From Phlebotomus papatasi (lineage: Eukaryota > Arthropoda > Insecta > Diptera > Psychodidae): a DNA stretch of 64,000 nt. Below the pieces are notes generated by a model, which was given only the letters and a program-made list of their open reading frames with translations, was not told the DNA's origin and did no database searches. The translations under genes and the position numbers were made by a program. The stretch is taken from assembly GCF_024763615.1 (NCBI RefSeq), contig NC_077223.1:56048627-56112626 (forward strand). Reading direction: 5' to 3'. This document shows positions 10,901-20,626 of the stretch, piece after piece (the first letter of the stretch is position 1; the number at the start of each line of letters is the position of its first letter).

Positions 10901-13900
10901 TTCGCGTCATTAGGGTCATATATGACCCGGGGAAAAAACAATTTTTTTTTAACTATTTATATTAATTGAAATCTATCTATTTGTGCATGACATCATAATA
11001 GAAGGATGTAAGATTCTTGGCTAATTTTCTCAAGACTCCAGATATTCAGGAAAAGAAAATATTTGAGATCAAAAATCACTAATTTCGAACTGTGAAATGA
11101 CTTTTCTTTTTCAAATTTTTTTATATTAATTTATTTTTTTCAGCAAAAAGTTCTTTAGAAACACAAAATAGAATATCCAAAGATTGTATATTGCATATTT
11201 TGATATAATAAACTACTCTCAATTTTCCAGAAAAGCGTGTAGAATTTTCCGGGTCATATATGACCATAGTGTCCCCAAGGGTAACAGTGTTTTCGTCCCA
11301 AATCTATAGCGAAATGTAGTTTGGACATTGTTTTTCTTTGTGAAATGCAGGTGGGACATCTTGCTCCTGGACATTTCATCTTATATCTGATGAATTATAA
11401 CATATTTTGCAATATTTTAGAGTATTCTGCAAGCGTCCAATATCGTGCAATTGTATTGTGTGTGAATAAATATGTGGATTAGTTTATTTTTGCCAAATAC
11501 CAATCAAAATATTGTGACAGTGACTGTTCAAGGGATTACCAGGAAGATTCCTTGAACACCAGGAGTACAGTGTTCACAACAATCCAGTTTGCCATGGTTT
11601 TGGCCAAATTAATAACTTCAAGCAAAAAAACTCTTAAAAAGTCCGTGATATAGATTTTGAAAATGGTATGTACACTTCCCTTGAGGACAACAGGGTCATA
11701 TATGACCCGGGGTTTTTCCGAGTTTTCACGCAATGGAATTTTTCTTTCCTCTCTGAACTATTATATTTGATCATAAAGCATTAGGAAATACTCAATTTTA
11801 CTTGAATTCAACTGCTGAATAAGAGTGGGACGCGAAAGAGTTAACCTAACTCACGAAAAAAAAGTTCGGAAAAGTTTGCACGTTTTTCACAAAATTCCTC
11901 GTAACTTGACGAGCATTTGTCGTTCCTTTATAAACATTTGTTCGTATCAAGGGGGAGATATTTGGGTGAAAATGTGTACACCACTTCCAGGCACTTCCAC
12001 GATTTGTAAGGAAGAGACCTTCGCACGTCCAGAACTGCGCAACACCCTCGAAAATAATGCAATACTTCCAGCACTTCTTGCACTTCATGCACTTCTTACA
12101 CTTAGAAATGAATAATTTATTTATTATGAGGAAAAATCTAATTAAGTAAATTCTAAAAAAAATCTCAAGAAATTATTTTTACACATATTTTTTTTTTAAT
12201 TTTGCTTATATTTTGAATTTCTTGCGCCAGATATTCTTACATACCTTCAATATTTTAATCAAGGGGGTGACATTAGCTCCGAAAAATGCGACCGATTTTA
12301 GTGTAAATTTTTCCCTGTTTTCGTATACATTCCACGAGATATCTCCAAAACTACGTAGGTTGCCAATTTGGAGTTTTCGGTTGCCTATTCAATATTAAGT
12401 TGGCTTTTATTTTGCCAATTCTTTCTACAGTTACAGAAAACAGCTAATAAACCCAAAAGTTTTTTCGGCGCGCTATAAACGTATGGGAAATATAGGAAAT
12501 GTCATGATTTTAATATTATCTGCATTTTACGAAGGGGTATCAAAATATTTTGAATTTTCCTAAGAAGCTGTGAAGCTACTTTTGGAAAATTACGTATTGT
12601 CGTTTGTAATTATTGAAACTATGCTGGAAAGTCTGTAAGAGTTCAAAAGTACGACTGCAGCAATTAATTCAGCATTTCAGATGTATCTTCACATTTTATT
12701 GAGCTTAGTTCTCTCTCTGGTTTCAAAATCCTTTAAAATTAAAACATTTTGCACTCTTGGGAAAAGTTTTAGATGATTGCTAATCAACTTTTGCAACAAG
12801 CTTGGCTATTTTTTCCAGGATCTTTTTCTCTATTGTTGTATTAGATCAATTTCTCATCACCTCCCCGATGTCGCCAATCGATCCGCAAAAAAGATTTTTT
12901 TATCGCAACATTTTATCGGAGAAAAATGGCCACAATCATAAAGTTATGCTTTTTCCTTTGAGTGAAAGAATGTGGCACCTACGTGCTGAGCTTTTAAACA
13001 CATCCAAGCCTTTCTACATAGCGAAATACGATCTAATTATTGTTTTCCGACATTTTAAAAGTTTCTTCAATTGCTATCCACAAATATTCTTCTACTAGGA
13101 TTCTCAGAATGTTGGCATCAATATTAGAGACCCTTTAAAATGAAATTGATATTTCGAAGAATAAATCCCTATTTCTAAATTTTCAAAGCCACTTTTCAAT
13201 AATCATTAGAGCAAGGACGAAATCTAAATAAACCCCCAAAATGTTTCTTTAATGGAAGTTACATCACTTAGACCTTTCCAAAATTAGTCTAGCATTACAA
13301 ACAAAATGGACCTTTTCGTTCCTCATTTTGTAATAGTCCTCAAAAACACAAATCTACTTTTTTGAAGAATACTTTTGGTATCGAAGAGATATAATACACT
13401 AAAACCTTTCCTTTCTCTTTATCTGAGTCTTTGTTGAGAATCCGATGAGAAGAGTGTCCAGTGAAAAAGTCCTAAACGCACTAAGTGTAACAAAAAACCT
13501 TTGTGATAAGGTCTTTCCCAATTATTTCCATACCTGAGGAAGGGGGAAATCCCCTCCGAAACGTCGGTTTGAGAAAGTAAAGTAGAAGAAACCAAAGGTC
13601 ATTTCCGTGTTTTAATTACTATCATTAAATAAACCTATTGACCGAAATTCATCTACTAAAACCTTTCCAGTAAATGCAAACAGGTAAACAAAAAATGGTA
13701 GAGGTAACCTATGGGATACCGCTTAACGACATTCGCGAAAAAGTCCCACGAATACGATAAATTAGAAAAAAAAATATCAAAATGATTGAAAGTCAACTGC
13801 AATGCTATGTCATTATTTGCGAGCCACTACATGAATTTGTAATTTCTGCAAAAAATAAGGAAAATTATTGTCCAACTGAATATTTTCCTTGGAAAAATTA

Positions 13901-15049
13901 CGACACAAATTAAGCTATAATAAGTTTGAGCGTATTTGCTCCATTTCATTGTAATAGCCGAACTTAAAAATTTCAACAAACTTCTTCAAATTATACCGTC
14001 GCTTGAATTAAAAATCTCAACTAAAACTAACGTAGTCTGAAAAACGTTCCACTTCCAAAGACTTCCAAGCACTTCATTTTCACCTGTACACCACTCCCGA
14101 CTCTAATATCTCCCCCTTGTTACAAACATTTGTTCGTACTTTTTTTTGGTTGTCTGACAAAATTGTACGAACAAATAACAAAATTTTATGAACATTTTTC
14201 TGTGTGTTTACGGATATTTACTAACAAATTGTATACTAACAAATGTTTGTAAAAAAAAACTAAAAATGATCGTCAAGAGTAATCTAATCAGATTACGAAC
14301 AATGTTTGTGAAAAAGTACGAACTTTTTTATGAGTTATTTTACGATTTTACGAACATTTCATAAGTCCACAAGCATTTACAGACAATTTTATAAAATATT
14401 TTTTGTTCTCTGTAATTAAGAGAATTTCAAATTGAGAGCTTGTACCCACCGTTACTGCTCCATAAATTTCAGTTCCTTTCAGATCAAGTCTCCTTCTAAT
14501 CTTTGTGGTTCTGGTGAATGCTTCAGAAACTCTCAAAGATTTTCCATTCCAAAATCCCACAAAATTTACACAAATTGGATGCAAATCATCAAATTTAACT
14601 CTGTACACCTCGGACACTTTTACTGCCCCATCTGCATTTTCCCCTAAATCTCTGGCAGCGAGAAACACCTCAGAGTCCCACTGCATTCTCACACCATTGA
14701 GAATCTCCAAACTATCCTCATGCGAGTTTGAAGAGTAAATGATCCACAGAAAAGTTTCATTGAATTTGTTCCTGTGGGACATTTCTTCAAGAAACTCATC
14801 ACTTTTTTCACAATCAAGATCTAAAATAACTCCGATTTGCGGTGAATTGATAAGGGATTTATCTACGAATGAAAAATCTTCCAAAAAGTTTATATTAAAT
14901 GCAATAGTTGATATAGATACATTTTGAAGAGATTTTGAAATCTTTAGACAGTGGCTTTCGGAACAACAAAAAACAGCACATGATTTTAAGTTGTTGAGCA
15001 GAACAAGTTCCCTGAAGAGACCAAGAAAAAAGTTCAGTTCCAGCAACAT
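4904..15049 (-). CDS. Ionotropic receptor, IR75-like (three exons)
   Basis: Divergent variant-glutamate-receptor ion channel, in insects typically an odorant receptor (IR75 types sense acids) on olfactory neuron dendrites with a co-receptor IR. Exons on the minus strand are 15049-14450, 10435-9530 and 5278-4904, all phase 0 (donors ACG|GTGGGT and CAA|GTAAGT; acceptors CAACAG and TTCCAG). The product is 626 residues. Residues 1-200 are the extracellular N-terminal domain. Ligand-binding lobe S1 contains PLKITQGR near residues 280-287, keeping the Thr and Arg of the iGluR PLTIT..R motif. TM1 is near 325-347, the pore loop (GIFGAFFQQG) near 360-371, TM2 near 382-408. S2 holds GGFAFHFD, typical of the IR75/IR64a group, and TM3 is near 569-588. 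The start is the first ATG of the exon 1 frame; a cleavable signal peptide is not obvious. Introns are 4.0 and 4.3 kb, nearly all transposon. Confidence 0.88.
5577..6003. mobile_element. Pogo-type MITE P1 (427 bp)
   Basis: Ends are GGGTAAGTGTGCCAAATTTC and the inverted GGAATTTGGCACACTTACCC, with TA on both sides (5575-5576, 6004-6005). Copies of nearly equal length lie at 22445-22870 and 39774-40200; damaged ones at about 10528-10893 and 32870-33042. The uniform length suggests amplification of one internally deleted form. It lies in intron 2 of the ionotropic receptor. Confidence 0.85.
6845..7084. repeat. Fully palindromic MITE (ATGGCGCTGGCACACC ends), copy 1
   Basis: About 240 bp that fold back along nearly the whole length. 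The left begins ATGGCGCTGGCACACCTTTT and the right ends AAAAGGTGTGCCAGCGCCAT. The arms meet at an AAATTGAAATTGAAATTTC centre. A second copy follows after only about 30 bp, and half a copy is at 29068-29212. Confidence 0.85.
7117..7367. repeat. Fully palindromic MITE, copy 2
   Basis: Same foldback family as 6845-7084 in tandem, about 250 bp, with the same termini and slightly more divergent arms. It lies in intron 2 of the ionotropic receptor. Confidence 0.85.
7478..9226. mobile_element. Pogo-type element P4 (GGGAGACTGGGGCAAAAAGTC ends), with P5 inside
   Basis: Left end TGGGAGACTGGGGCAAAAAG and right end CTTTTTGCCCCAGTCCCCCC form inverted repeats flanked by TA (7476-7477, 9227-9228). A second full copy is at 16607-18598 and a left fragment at 26295-26414, whose continuation resumes at about 30718. 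The copy here is interrupted by element P5 at 7750-8615. No intact ORF. Confidence 0.82.
7750..8615. mobile_element. Pogo-type element P5 nested in P4, with helix-turn-helix remnant
   Basis: TIRs GGGTAAATGTCCTAATTCAA and, at the other end, AATTTACCC, are flanked by TA (7748-7749, 8616-8617). Read on the minus strand, about 8030-8110 matches the degraded pogo/CENP-B-type helix-turn-helix seen in the sister copies at 41761-44404 and 57108-58487 (QEQLNKVLEAFRRG there). Length is 866 bp, non-autonomous. Confidence 0.78.
9227..9529. other. End of ionotropic receptor intron 2, nothing else seen
   Basis: AT-rich intron sequence between element P4 and the exon 2 donor at 9529. I see no ORF, RNA gene or repeat terminus in it. 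Confidence 0.5.
10528..10892. mobile_element. 5'-truncated P1 copy broken by a piggyBac-like insertion
   Basis: Matches the P1 interior (TACAAATTGATTTTTTTTATTC onward, split here as two words) through GCTGGCCGGAATTTGGCACAC. It then stops at a TTAA where the piggyBac-like element starts. The residual P1 end resumes after that element at 11841 as TTAACCTAAC, equivalent to the usual TTACCCTA end. Confidence 0.7.
10897..11840. mobile_element. piggyBac-like non-autonomous element with GGGTCATATATGACCC palindromes
   Basis: TTAA flanks both sides (10893-10896, 11841-11844). Terminal inverted repeats are CTCTTTCGCGTC and GACGCGAAAGAG. A GGGTCATATATGACCC palindrome occurs near each end (about 10914 and 11693), with a close variant near 11249. 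TTAA duplication and terminus are diagnostic of the piggyBac superfamily. There is no transposase ORF. The element is 944 bp and lies in intron 1 of the ionotropic receptor. Confidence 0.82.
11948..14119. mobile_element. Unclassified 2.2-kb element with CAAGGGGGAGATATT ends
   Basis: Inverted ends CAAGGGGGAGATATT (11948) and AATATCTCCCCCTTG (ending 14119), each followed inward by a GTGTACA.CACTTCC-type word. It is inserted in the same repeat that provides the ACGAAC words on both sides. No long ORF. The target duplication is unclear, so no superfamily is assigned. The interior contains a hammerhead-like motif at 13534-13565. Confidence 0.6.
13534..13565 (+). ncRNA. Possible hammerhead-ribozyme-like motif
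   Basis: CTGAGGA is followed by a stable hairpin (AGGGG, GAAA loop, TCCCCT) and then GAAACGTC. This resembles the CUGANGA-stem II-GAAAC core of hammerhead ribozymes found in Penelope-like and other retroelements. The junction between stem II and GAAAC carries two extra C residues, and stems I and III were not convincingly found. It may be a decayed or merely similar motif. Confidence 0.3.
14120..14410. repeat. Foldback repeat rich in ACGAACATTT words
   Basis: Inverted repeats of the type AAACATTTGTTCGTA / TACGAACAAATG, the same vocabulary as in 1-330. It forms the right side of the region that begins at about 10455, so the whole 10455-14410 block of intron 1 is nested insertions in one such repeat. 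It ends about 40 bp before the exon 1 donor. Confidence 0.55.
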
Positions 15050-15837
15050 TTTCAGAATAAAACTGAAGGGAAAATAGAGAAATTGCAGAAATTTATAACA
15101 TTTAAAATGTGGAACATTTTCTCAATTGAAACGTGACAGGTAATCAATAACGGAGGAATTTATCAGCCTAAACTTTTATTTATAAAAATTGCTCAATTAT
15201 CTTGCCAATCTTTATTATTAGCTGCTTGCATTCGAATGATTTTTGTAAAATAAACACAGATTTATTTCATGAAGATTTAGCCATATCGCAAAAGATAGCA
15301 ATTAGCAATTAACATTTGGCAAAAAAAACTGAGATTGTAAAGAATCTCAGCTAACAAATGAACAGAAATAAATTAAAGTTGGTCAACAAAATCCAAATTT
15401 AGATCAGTAAAAATTTAATGTGGTTAGTAATGCCTCCGGCACATCTTTTAGATCAAGAAAATTTCACGTAATCGAAATTCACTCCTCTTTCTCTCTCAAA
15501 CATTTTGCATATGTCTATTCCACTCTTTGGGACTCTTCTTCTTATTTTAATCATCAGACCAAATTAAATTTAGTTCAATCTAGGGTCCGAAAGAGTGGTA
15601 CAGACTTAAGCAAATCTTATGAGAAGGAAAGGGATGTGAATTTTGGTTTCATTAAATTTTTCTGTTCTAAAAGGTGTGCTAAAATGATTAAAAGGGATGG
15701 ATGGATCTAATTTATATAGGGTAGACCGGAGCAGTAGCCATGAATAGTACTAATATTATTATTAGCGGTTCAAAAGCGATTGCAACCGATTCAGTTAGGT
15801 CGGAAATTCCAAGACCTTTCCAACGAGCAAATACATA
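15050..15837. other. Upstream region of the ionotropic receptor gene
   Basis: The upstream sequence of the receptor exon 1 (minus-strand gene). It must hold the promoter, but no motif can be assigned. A few short ORFs lack codon character. The phrase GGAAATTCCAAGACCTTTCC at about 15800 recurs near 6176 and 44511, marking another dispersed repeat. Confidence 0.4.
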
Positions 15838-16177
15838 CAGTAGACTCTCGCAAATTCGGCTCTTTTAAGATCGGGCTACTTTTTAATTCGGGCAGCGGTT
15901 ACATTTGAAAAAAGTTTGTTGTCATTTTTCAAGTTTGATTATGATTATCAAATGAATCAAATATGCTCAAATTTGGCATGGTTTGTCTTAGTTTTGATGT
16001 GATTTTGCATTATTGAGGGATTTTCATGCAATTTACGTTATATATGAGTGTATAAACTCAATATCTATATACACATGAATAAAAAATCGTTGCATTTCAA
16101 AAAGTTTGTCGCCCGAATTTCTGTCTAATTCGGCTGACATTTCGGTCCCATATGCCCGAATTTGAGAGAGTCTACTG
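15838..16177. mobile_element. Pogo-type MITE P6 (CAGTAGACTCTC ends)
   Basis: TIRs CAGTAGACTCTCGCAAATTC and GAATTTGAGAGAGTCTACTG are flanked by TA on both sides. The ends match the CAGT.....CTC start of pogo/Tigger elements. Length 340 bp, no ORF. Further copies are at 42999-43339 (inverted) and 60676-60984. Confidence 0.85.
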
Positions 16178-16606
16178 TAACACCATTCACTTGATAAATG
16201 TACTCTAAATAGAGTAGTGATTCCAAAAACCGGTTAATCGCCCTATTTTGGGGACGGTTTCATAACCGGTTTTTAGAGATGAAACCGGTTTAAAACCGTT
16301 TCTATAAAAATTTTAATATTTCTCTTAAACTTATGTTTATCTCTTGAAAATCAAGATACACTGCAAAATATTTCCTTGTCTTTAAAAGGGAACCTGAAGT
16401 ACAATATGGTAATATGTAGTATGATGTATGAGTATGTTAATAATATATGAAGGAGAGAAGTAATGAGTTTCCTGTACGTTTCTTCCATTATTGAAAAGAA
16501 TTTTTGCTTAAAGGTTATCGGGAATTATTTCAGGACTTCTTCACTTGAAAATATTTCATCTTAAATCTTAGTTAAATATTTAGAAGATTAAAAAATCAAT
16601 TGTATA

Positions 16607-18598
16607 GGGGAGACTGGGGCAAAAAGTCACAAATCGAAAAATTCAAAATTCAATATCTTCCAAGGTAAAAAAGATAGCGGCTCAATTTTTTTCTACAGAT
16701 AGCCTCCATAGACCTTCTTCAATGTCGTAAGTTTCTTATTAGAATTCGAACAAGGAATTTAGAATATAAAAAATATCAAAATTTTTAGCCCTATTTTTGA
16801 AATATTTTCCTTGCAGAAGATAACAATTATTACCTACTTATTTTTCAAAATTGATGAACTTGTGAATATTTTCTAAATAATTTGGATTTTTTGAATACGA
16901 CTCCGCTATCTATTTTAGAATTTCACAAAAGCTCTTTTCTCCAGAAATCCTTTTATTAAAAATGGCCACTTGGGGTAAAAAGTACCAAAAGCTGTGGAGC
17001 AAAAAGTAACAAAAACCGAAACAATTTCTGATATCTCACAGCGAAAAGAAACGTCATTAACATGTCTCGCCGCTTGTTGTTTGCATTAGTCAAACGATTT
17101 GCAGTCTTTTATGTGTGTTTTTTTTTCTAAAATAGCTTGAAAAGCGCTTTTCTCGTTTTCTCAATTTTCTCGCAGAGAAAACGGTGTTTTACAAAGGTGT
17201 AGGGTAAGTGCTCATAATTTTGGACAGTTTCTAAATTTGGACACTTTGAGGGTAAAATTGGACACTAAAAATAAATTGATTGAAATGATGGATTTTTATT
17301 CCAATATTTGATGAAAAATGAATTCTATCTAAATATTTGTTCTTTTTGGAAGATTTTGACACTAAATACGTTAAATTTTGAATATGATTTGAGTTGAAAT
17401 TGCTTTGTTGAAAATTCAGTGTGAGCAATTGCTTACGAGAAATATGACAGAACTTCGTGGCTTACTTCAGTCTTATTTAGTTTTGGTGAAGTACTAACAA
17501 AGTTTGTTCGCTGTTTTTGAGTGATATTATTGAATATTCATTGAATATTGTGTTGATTCACGTTACTGATGATTTGTACAATTGACCTGAAGTGAGATTT
17601 GCCTTGTGAATTATATTTTTCGTGTGAAAAATGGGAAATTTTTTAAGACATTCACCAGTGAGGTGATGATTCTTATTTTGGACAGGTGTTTTTCTCACGA
17701 AATTTCGTGAAGTTTTAGCTTTTGTGATGACTAGGTTGGACAAATGCCTGGAGAAACAAAGGAGCATCATCTCTACGAAAGAGATGTAACGAGAAATGCC
17801 TTGAAAGGCTCCCGGAAAGGTCAGGGAATGAGCGAATCTGCACGTACTTGGAGTATCGAAGTCAACTCACTTTAATGAATGATATGGAAAGTTTCCGGGC
17901 TTCTGTGACATTCTACGTTTCCCTTACATGAACAGGAAGAGGACTTGGTAAGATTGGTTCATCAAATGAAGAACAATGGGCATCTTATTGAGGCGGATTA
18001 GCTGTCCAAATTTACAGCCAAGTTAGCCAAATTAATAACCAAGTTGTCCAAAATAAGAGTCAAATTCACCTCTACATATCAATTCATTTTTAAACGTATT
18101 AAAACTAATTTTAATAAAAATAAGACGATAAATAGGTTGCTAAGTTTCTAAACAACCCTTCTGAAAAGAGAGTAACAAGAAATGTCAATTAGTATAGAAA
18201 ATATCGCACTTCAAACTTGGAACTTCGATGCTTATAAGCAGACTGTTCAAAATTATAAGCACTTCCCCTAGATGAATAAATTTTCTATGAAAATATGTCC
18301 TCTAGGTATTTTTTTCAAATTTACGGAAGCCTGCAATGAAGCAAATCAAAGTATGATAATACCATACCCAATGTCTGGTACTATTTGCCCCAGCATTTTT
18401 GAGAATAGTCACAAAATTACCTTTTAGAAATTGGCTCGATAAACGTATTTCCTTACAAAATAGATGAAAATTACTTTCACAAAGTTGTAGAGCGGTAAAT
18501 TTCCTATAAAACTGTGCTAATTAGAAATTTTTGAAGCGCTCGAGTAGCTTGTAAAAAAATAAAATATCCGTTTCGTGACTTTTTGCCAAAGTCTCCCC
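16607..18598. mobile_element. Pogo-type element P4, second copy, interrupted by P3
   Basis: GGGGAGACTGGGGCAAAAAG at the left and CTTTTTGCCAAAGTCTCCCC at the right, with TA on both sides (16605-16606, 18599-18600). Matches 7478-9226 except that the interruption here is P3 rather than P5. Confidence 0.82.
17202..18268. mobile_element. Pogo-type element P3 with helix-turn-helix remnant
   Basis: TIRs GGGTAAGTGCTCATAATTTT and AAAATTATAAGCACTTCCCC are flanked by TA (17200-17201, 18269-18270). A plus-strand segment at about 17750-17853 reads as ERDVTRNALKGSRKGQGMSE, the Y..D...AL...R.G....AA layout of a pogo/pipsqueak helix-turn-helix, before the frame decays. The sister copy at 37200-38241 carries the same on its minus strand. 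Confidence 0.82.
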
Positions 18599-18753
18599 TA
18601 CTTATTTTTACGGCAGTTGCATTTGCTTTTCCATGGTATAATATTATTGGAAAAACTCTCAGTAATTTTCCTGCACTCTGAAATTTTCTGATCTATTTTA
18701 AAATATTATTTTAAAAACAAAATAAAGCAATAAAATAAATAAGTTCTACACTA

Positions 18754-18978
18754 ATGGCCTCTATACACTATAGAAATTTATGTCCATATTGAAGCAAATT
18801 CCCGATGGCTGTCTAATGATCTCTACACAGTAGAGAAAATTATGTCCATATTGAAGAGTTTTTCCTACACAAGCGTATGGAATTTACTTCAATATGGACA
18901 TAAATTCCTCTAGTGTGTAGAGGCCATAAGAAAAACTCTTTAATATGAGCATAAGTTTTTCTAGTGTGTAGAGGCCAT
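18754..18978. repeat. Palindromic MITE (ATGGCCTCTACACACTAG ends)
   Basis: Left ATGGCCTCTATACACTATAG and right CTAGTGTGTAGAGGCCAT are inverted. Inside, ATTTATGTCCATATTGAAG and its complement alternate. An element with similar TCTACACACTAG ends is at 44813-44943. Confidence 0.75.
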
Positions 18979-19357
18979 AACTGAGAAAAAGAATATATTT
19001 ATGTTAAATTTTACATAAAAGTTTATGTTCTGAAAATTGCTCAAAATTCCATAGTCTAATCCTAACTAAGAAACCGTGTTTAAACCGGTTACCCGGTTTC
19101 AGAGCCATCCAAAACAGATTAACTGTCCATCCTAAAAATCCGGTTATTTGGAATCACAAGAAGTTATCGAATTTTGAAAATTTTGCTTTGACAAATTTGC
19201 CCCAGTTTCCCCTACTTATTTCATTTTAATTAGTCTATAGATTAAATTACCAGAGAAATAAAGTCGACTTTTCACTTTAGTTTATTTGAGAAACTTTTTT
19301 AAAATAAAAGTAGTACTACAATTAAATAAAATGTTATAATGCATGAAGAAATAAAAA

Positions 19358-20626
19358 TCACTTAGCTTGAATAATCTCATAGGTTGGATCGCTGTTTAGA
19401 TTTTTCTTGGACGTCTTGGGTGGTTCTTGGACACTCTGAGAGCCTTTCCTTCGTCTTTTAAACCACCATCCACCTGAAGATGATGCAGGAGCTTGTTGAA
19501 CGGGTGCAGATGAAGTCCTCGAAGCCGACGGAGGTGTTAAGAGCAATTGTGAGGCAATCCTTGATTTTATGTCTTCGTATTTATGGCGAAACTGTTCAGA
19601 TTCCACTCGACGTGGAGGAGTTCTCGGGGTGTCATAATTGAAGGATCTGTTCAGTTCTTCTCTAGTTGGTCCACTGACTTCATTAGGCTCAACATAAATT
19701 CCATCTTCGTCACTGTGTCCTGGAAGTGAAAGAACATTATGAGAATTTGCACGATAAAAATCGTTATTCAATTTCTACTTGAATTCTCTGCAGGAGTACT
19801 TCCTCCTAGTATTAACAGCCAGGATACTTTTTCCTCAACAGAAGGTGCCTAAAAAATAAAATTCAGCACATTTCCATTTGATCGCCTTCACTATAGTATT
19901 ATCCAATTAGGAGAAAGTTATACTGAACAATTTATCTGACACTCTCTTCCCATTATTTCACATCAATATCTTTAAAATGTGTCATCATGTTCCCAAAGGG
20001 CAATTGAAGAAGAGACAGTAACCCAGGTTAAAAATATTCCGTCACAAAAAAAAATTGTAACTCACCTGGAAATATGAAAAAGTTCCTGTAAAATCCTCAA
20101 CTCCAAATACCCTCTCTGGCCACTTGAAATCTTCATCAGAAGCACAATCCCAAACTCGAACTACACGAATTGTTGATCGGGGGCGTAATTCTCCAGCAGG
20201 ACTTGCATAGAGCAGAAGCCACCCATCCAAGTATCCTCCAAAAAATTTTCCAGTGCACCGAATACTGAAGGCAGCATCGAGAAATCCTTTGCGTTCAGCT
20301 TTCTGTAAATTTCCAGATTTTGGGCATGATCTCAAGGACAAATGTGCCACAGGAAGACCTCGATAGGGGCACTCCTGAGGATTTTCCTGAAAGGTTGATC
20401 GCATCTCAAGGTAGGTATTTTCAGTTTCAGGTAATTTAGCCAAAAGGGAGTCACAAACTCTCATCAAACGTTTCAATTCCTCAGCAGAAACTGTCGAAGG
20501 GGCCTCAAGAACCTCCCGGACATCTACGAAAGGCCATAAGAAAGTGTTCCCTAGGATTTATTATAAATTTATTGGACACTCACCATGCAGGAAGCCCCTG
20601 AGATTGTCCTGAGAAACACTCGCCAT
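19358..20626 (-). CDS. PH-domain protein, possibly SKAP-like (four exons)
   Basis: Probable adaptor protein. Minus-strand exons are 20626-20584, 20523-20066, 19848-19779 and 19719-19358, with matching phases and GT-AG borders; the third intron is only 59 bp. The product is 310 residues starting MASVSQDNLRGFLHDV. A helical N-terminus (residues 1-50) is followed by a pleckstrin-homology fold near 78-190: KGFLDAAF, GGYLDGWLLLYAS, FTGTFSYFQAP, then the helix VEEKVSWLLILGG with its conserved Trp. After that comes SDEDGIYVEP and a low-complexity, Pro/Ser/basic tail. The N-terminal helix, PH domain and acidic Tyr motif recall Src-kinase-associated phosphoprotein, but the SH3 domain of that family is absent. 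The SKAP label is inference; the PH domain is fairly clear. Confidence 0.78.

Larger units (their letters stand above)
16217..19157. mobile_element. Outer element with GTGATTCCAAAAACCGG ends, enclosing P4 and P3
   Basis: Left GTGATTCCAAAAACCGGTTA and right CCGGTTATTTGGAATCAC are inverted repeats, followed inward by several ACCGGTT words. Its own sequence is only the outer few hundred bases; the rest is nested P4 (16607-18598), P3 (17202-18268) and a foldback MITE (18754-18978). The superfamily is not assigned. Confidence 0.6.
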
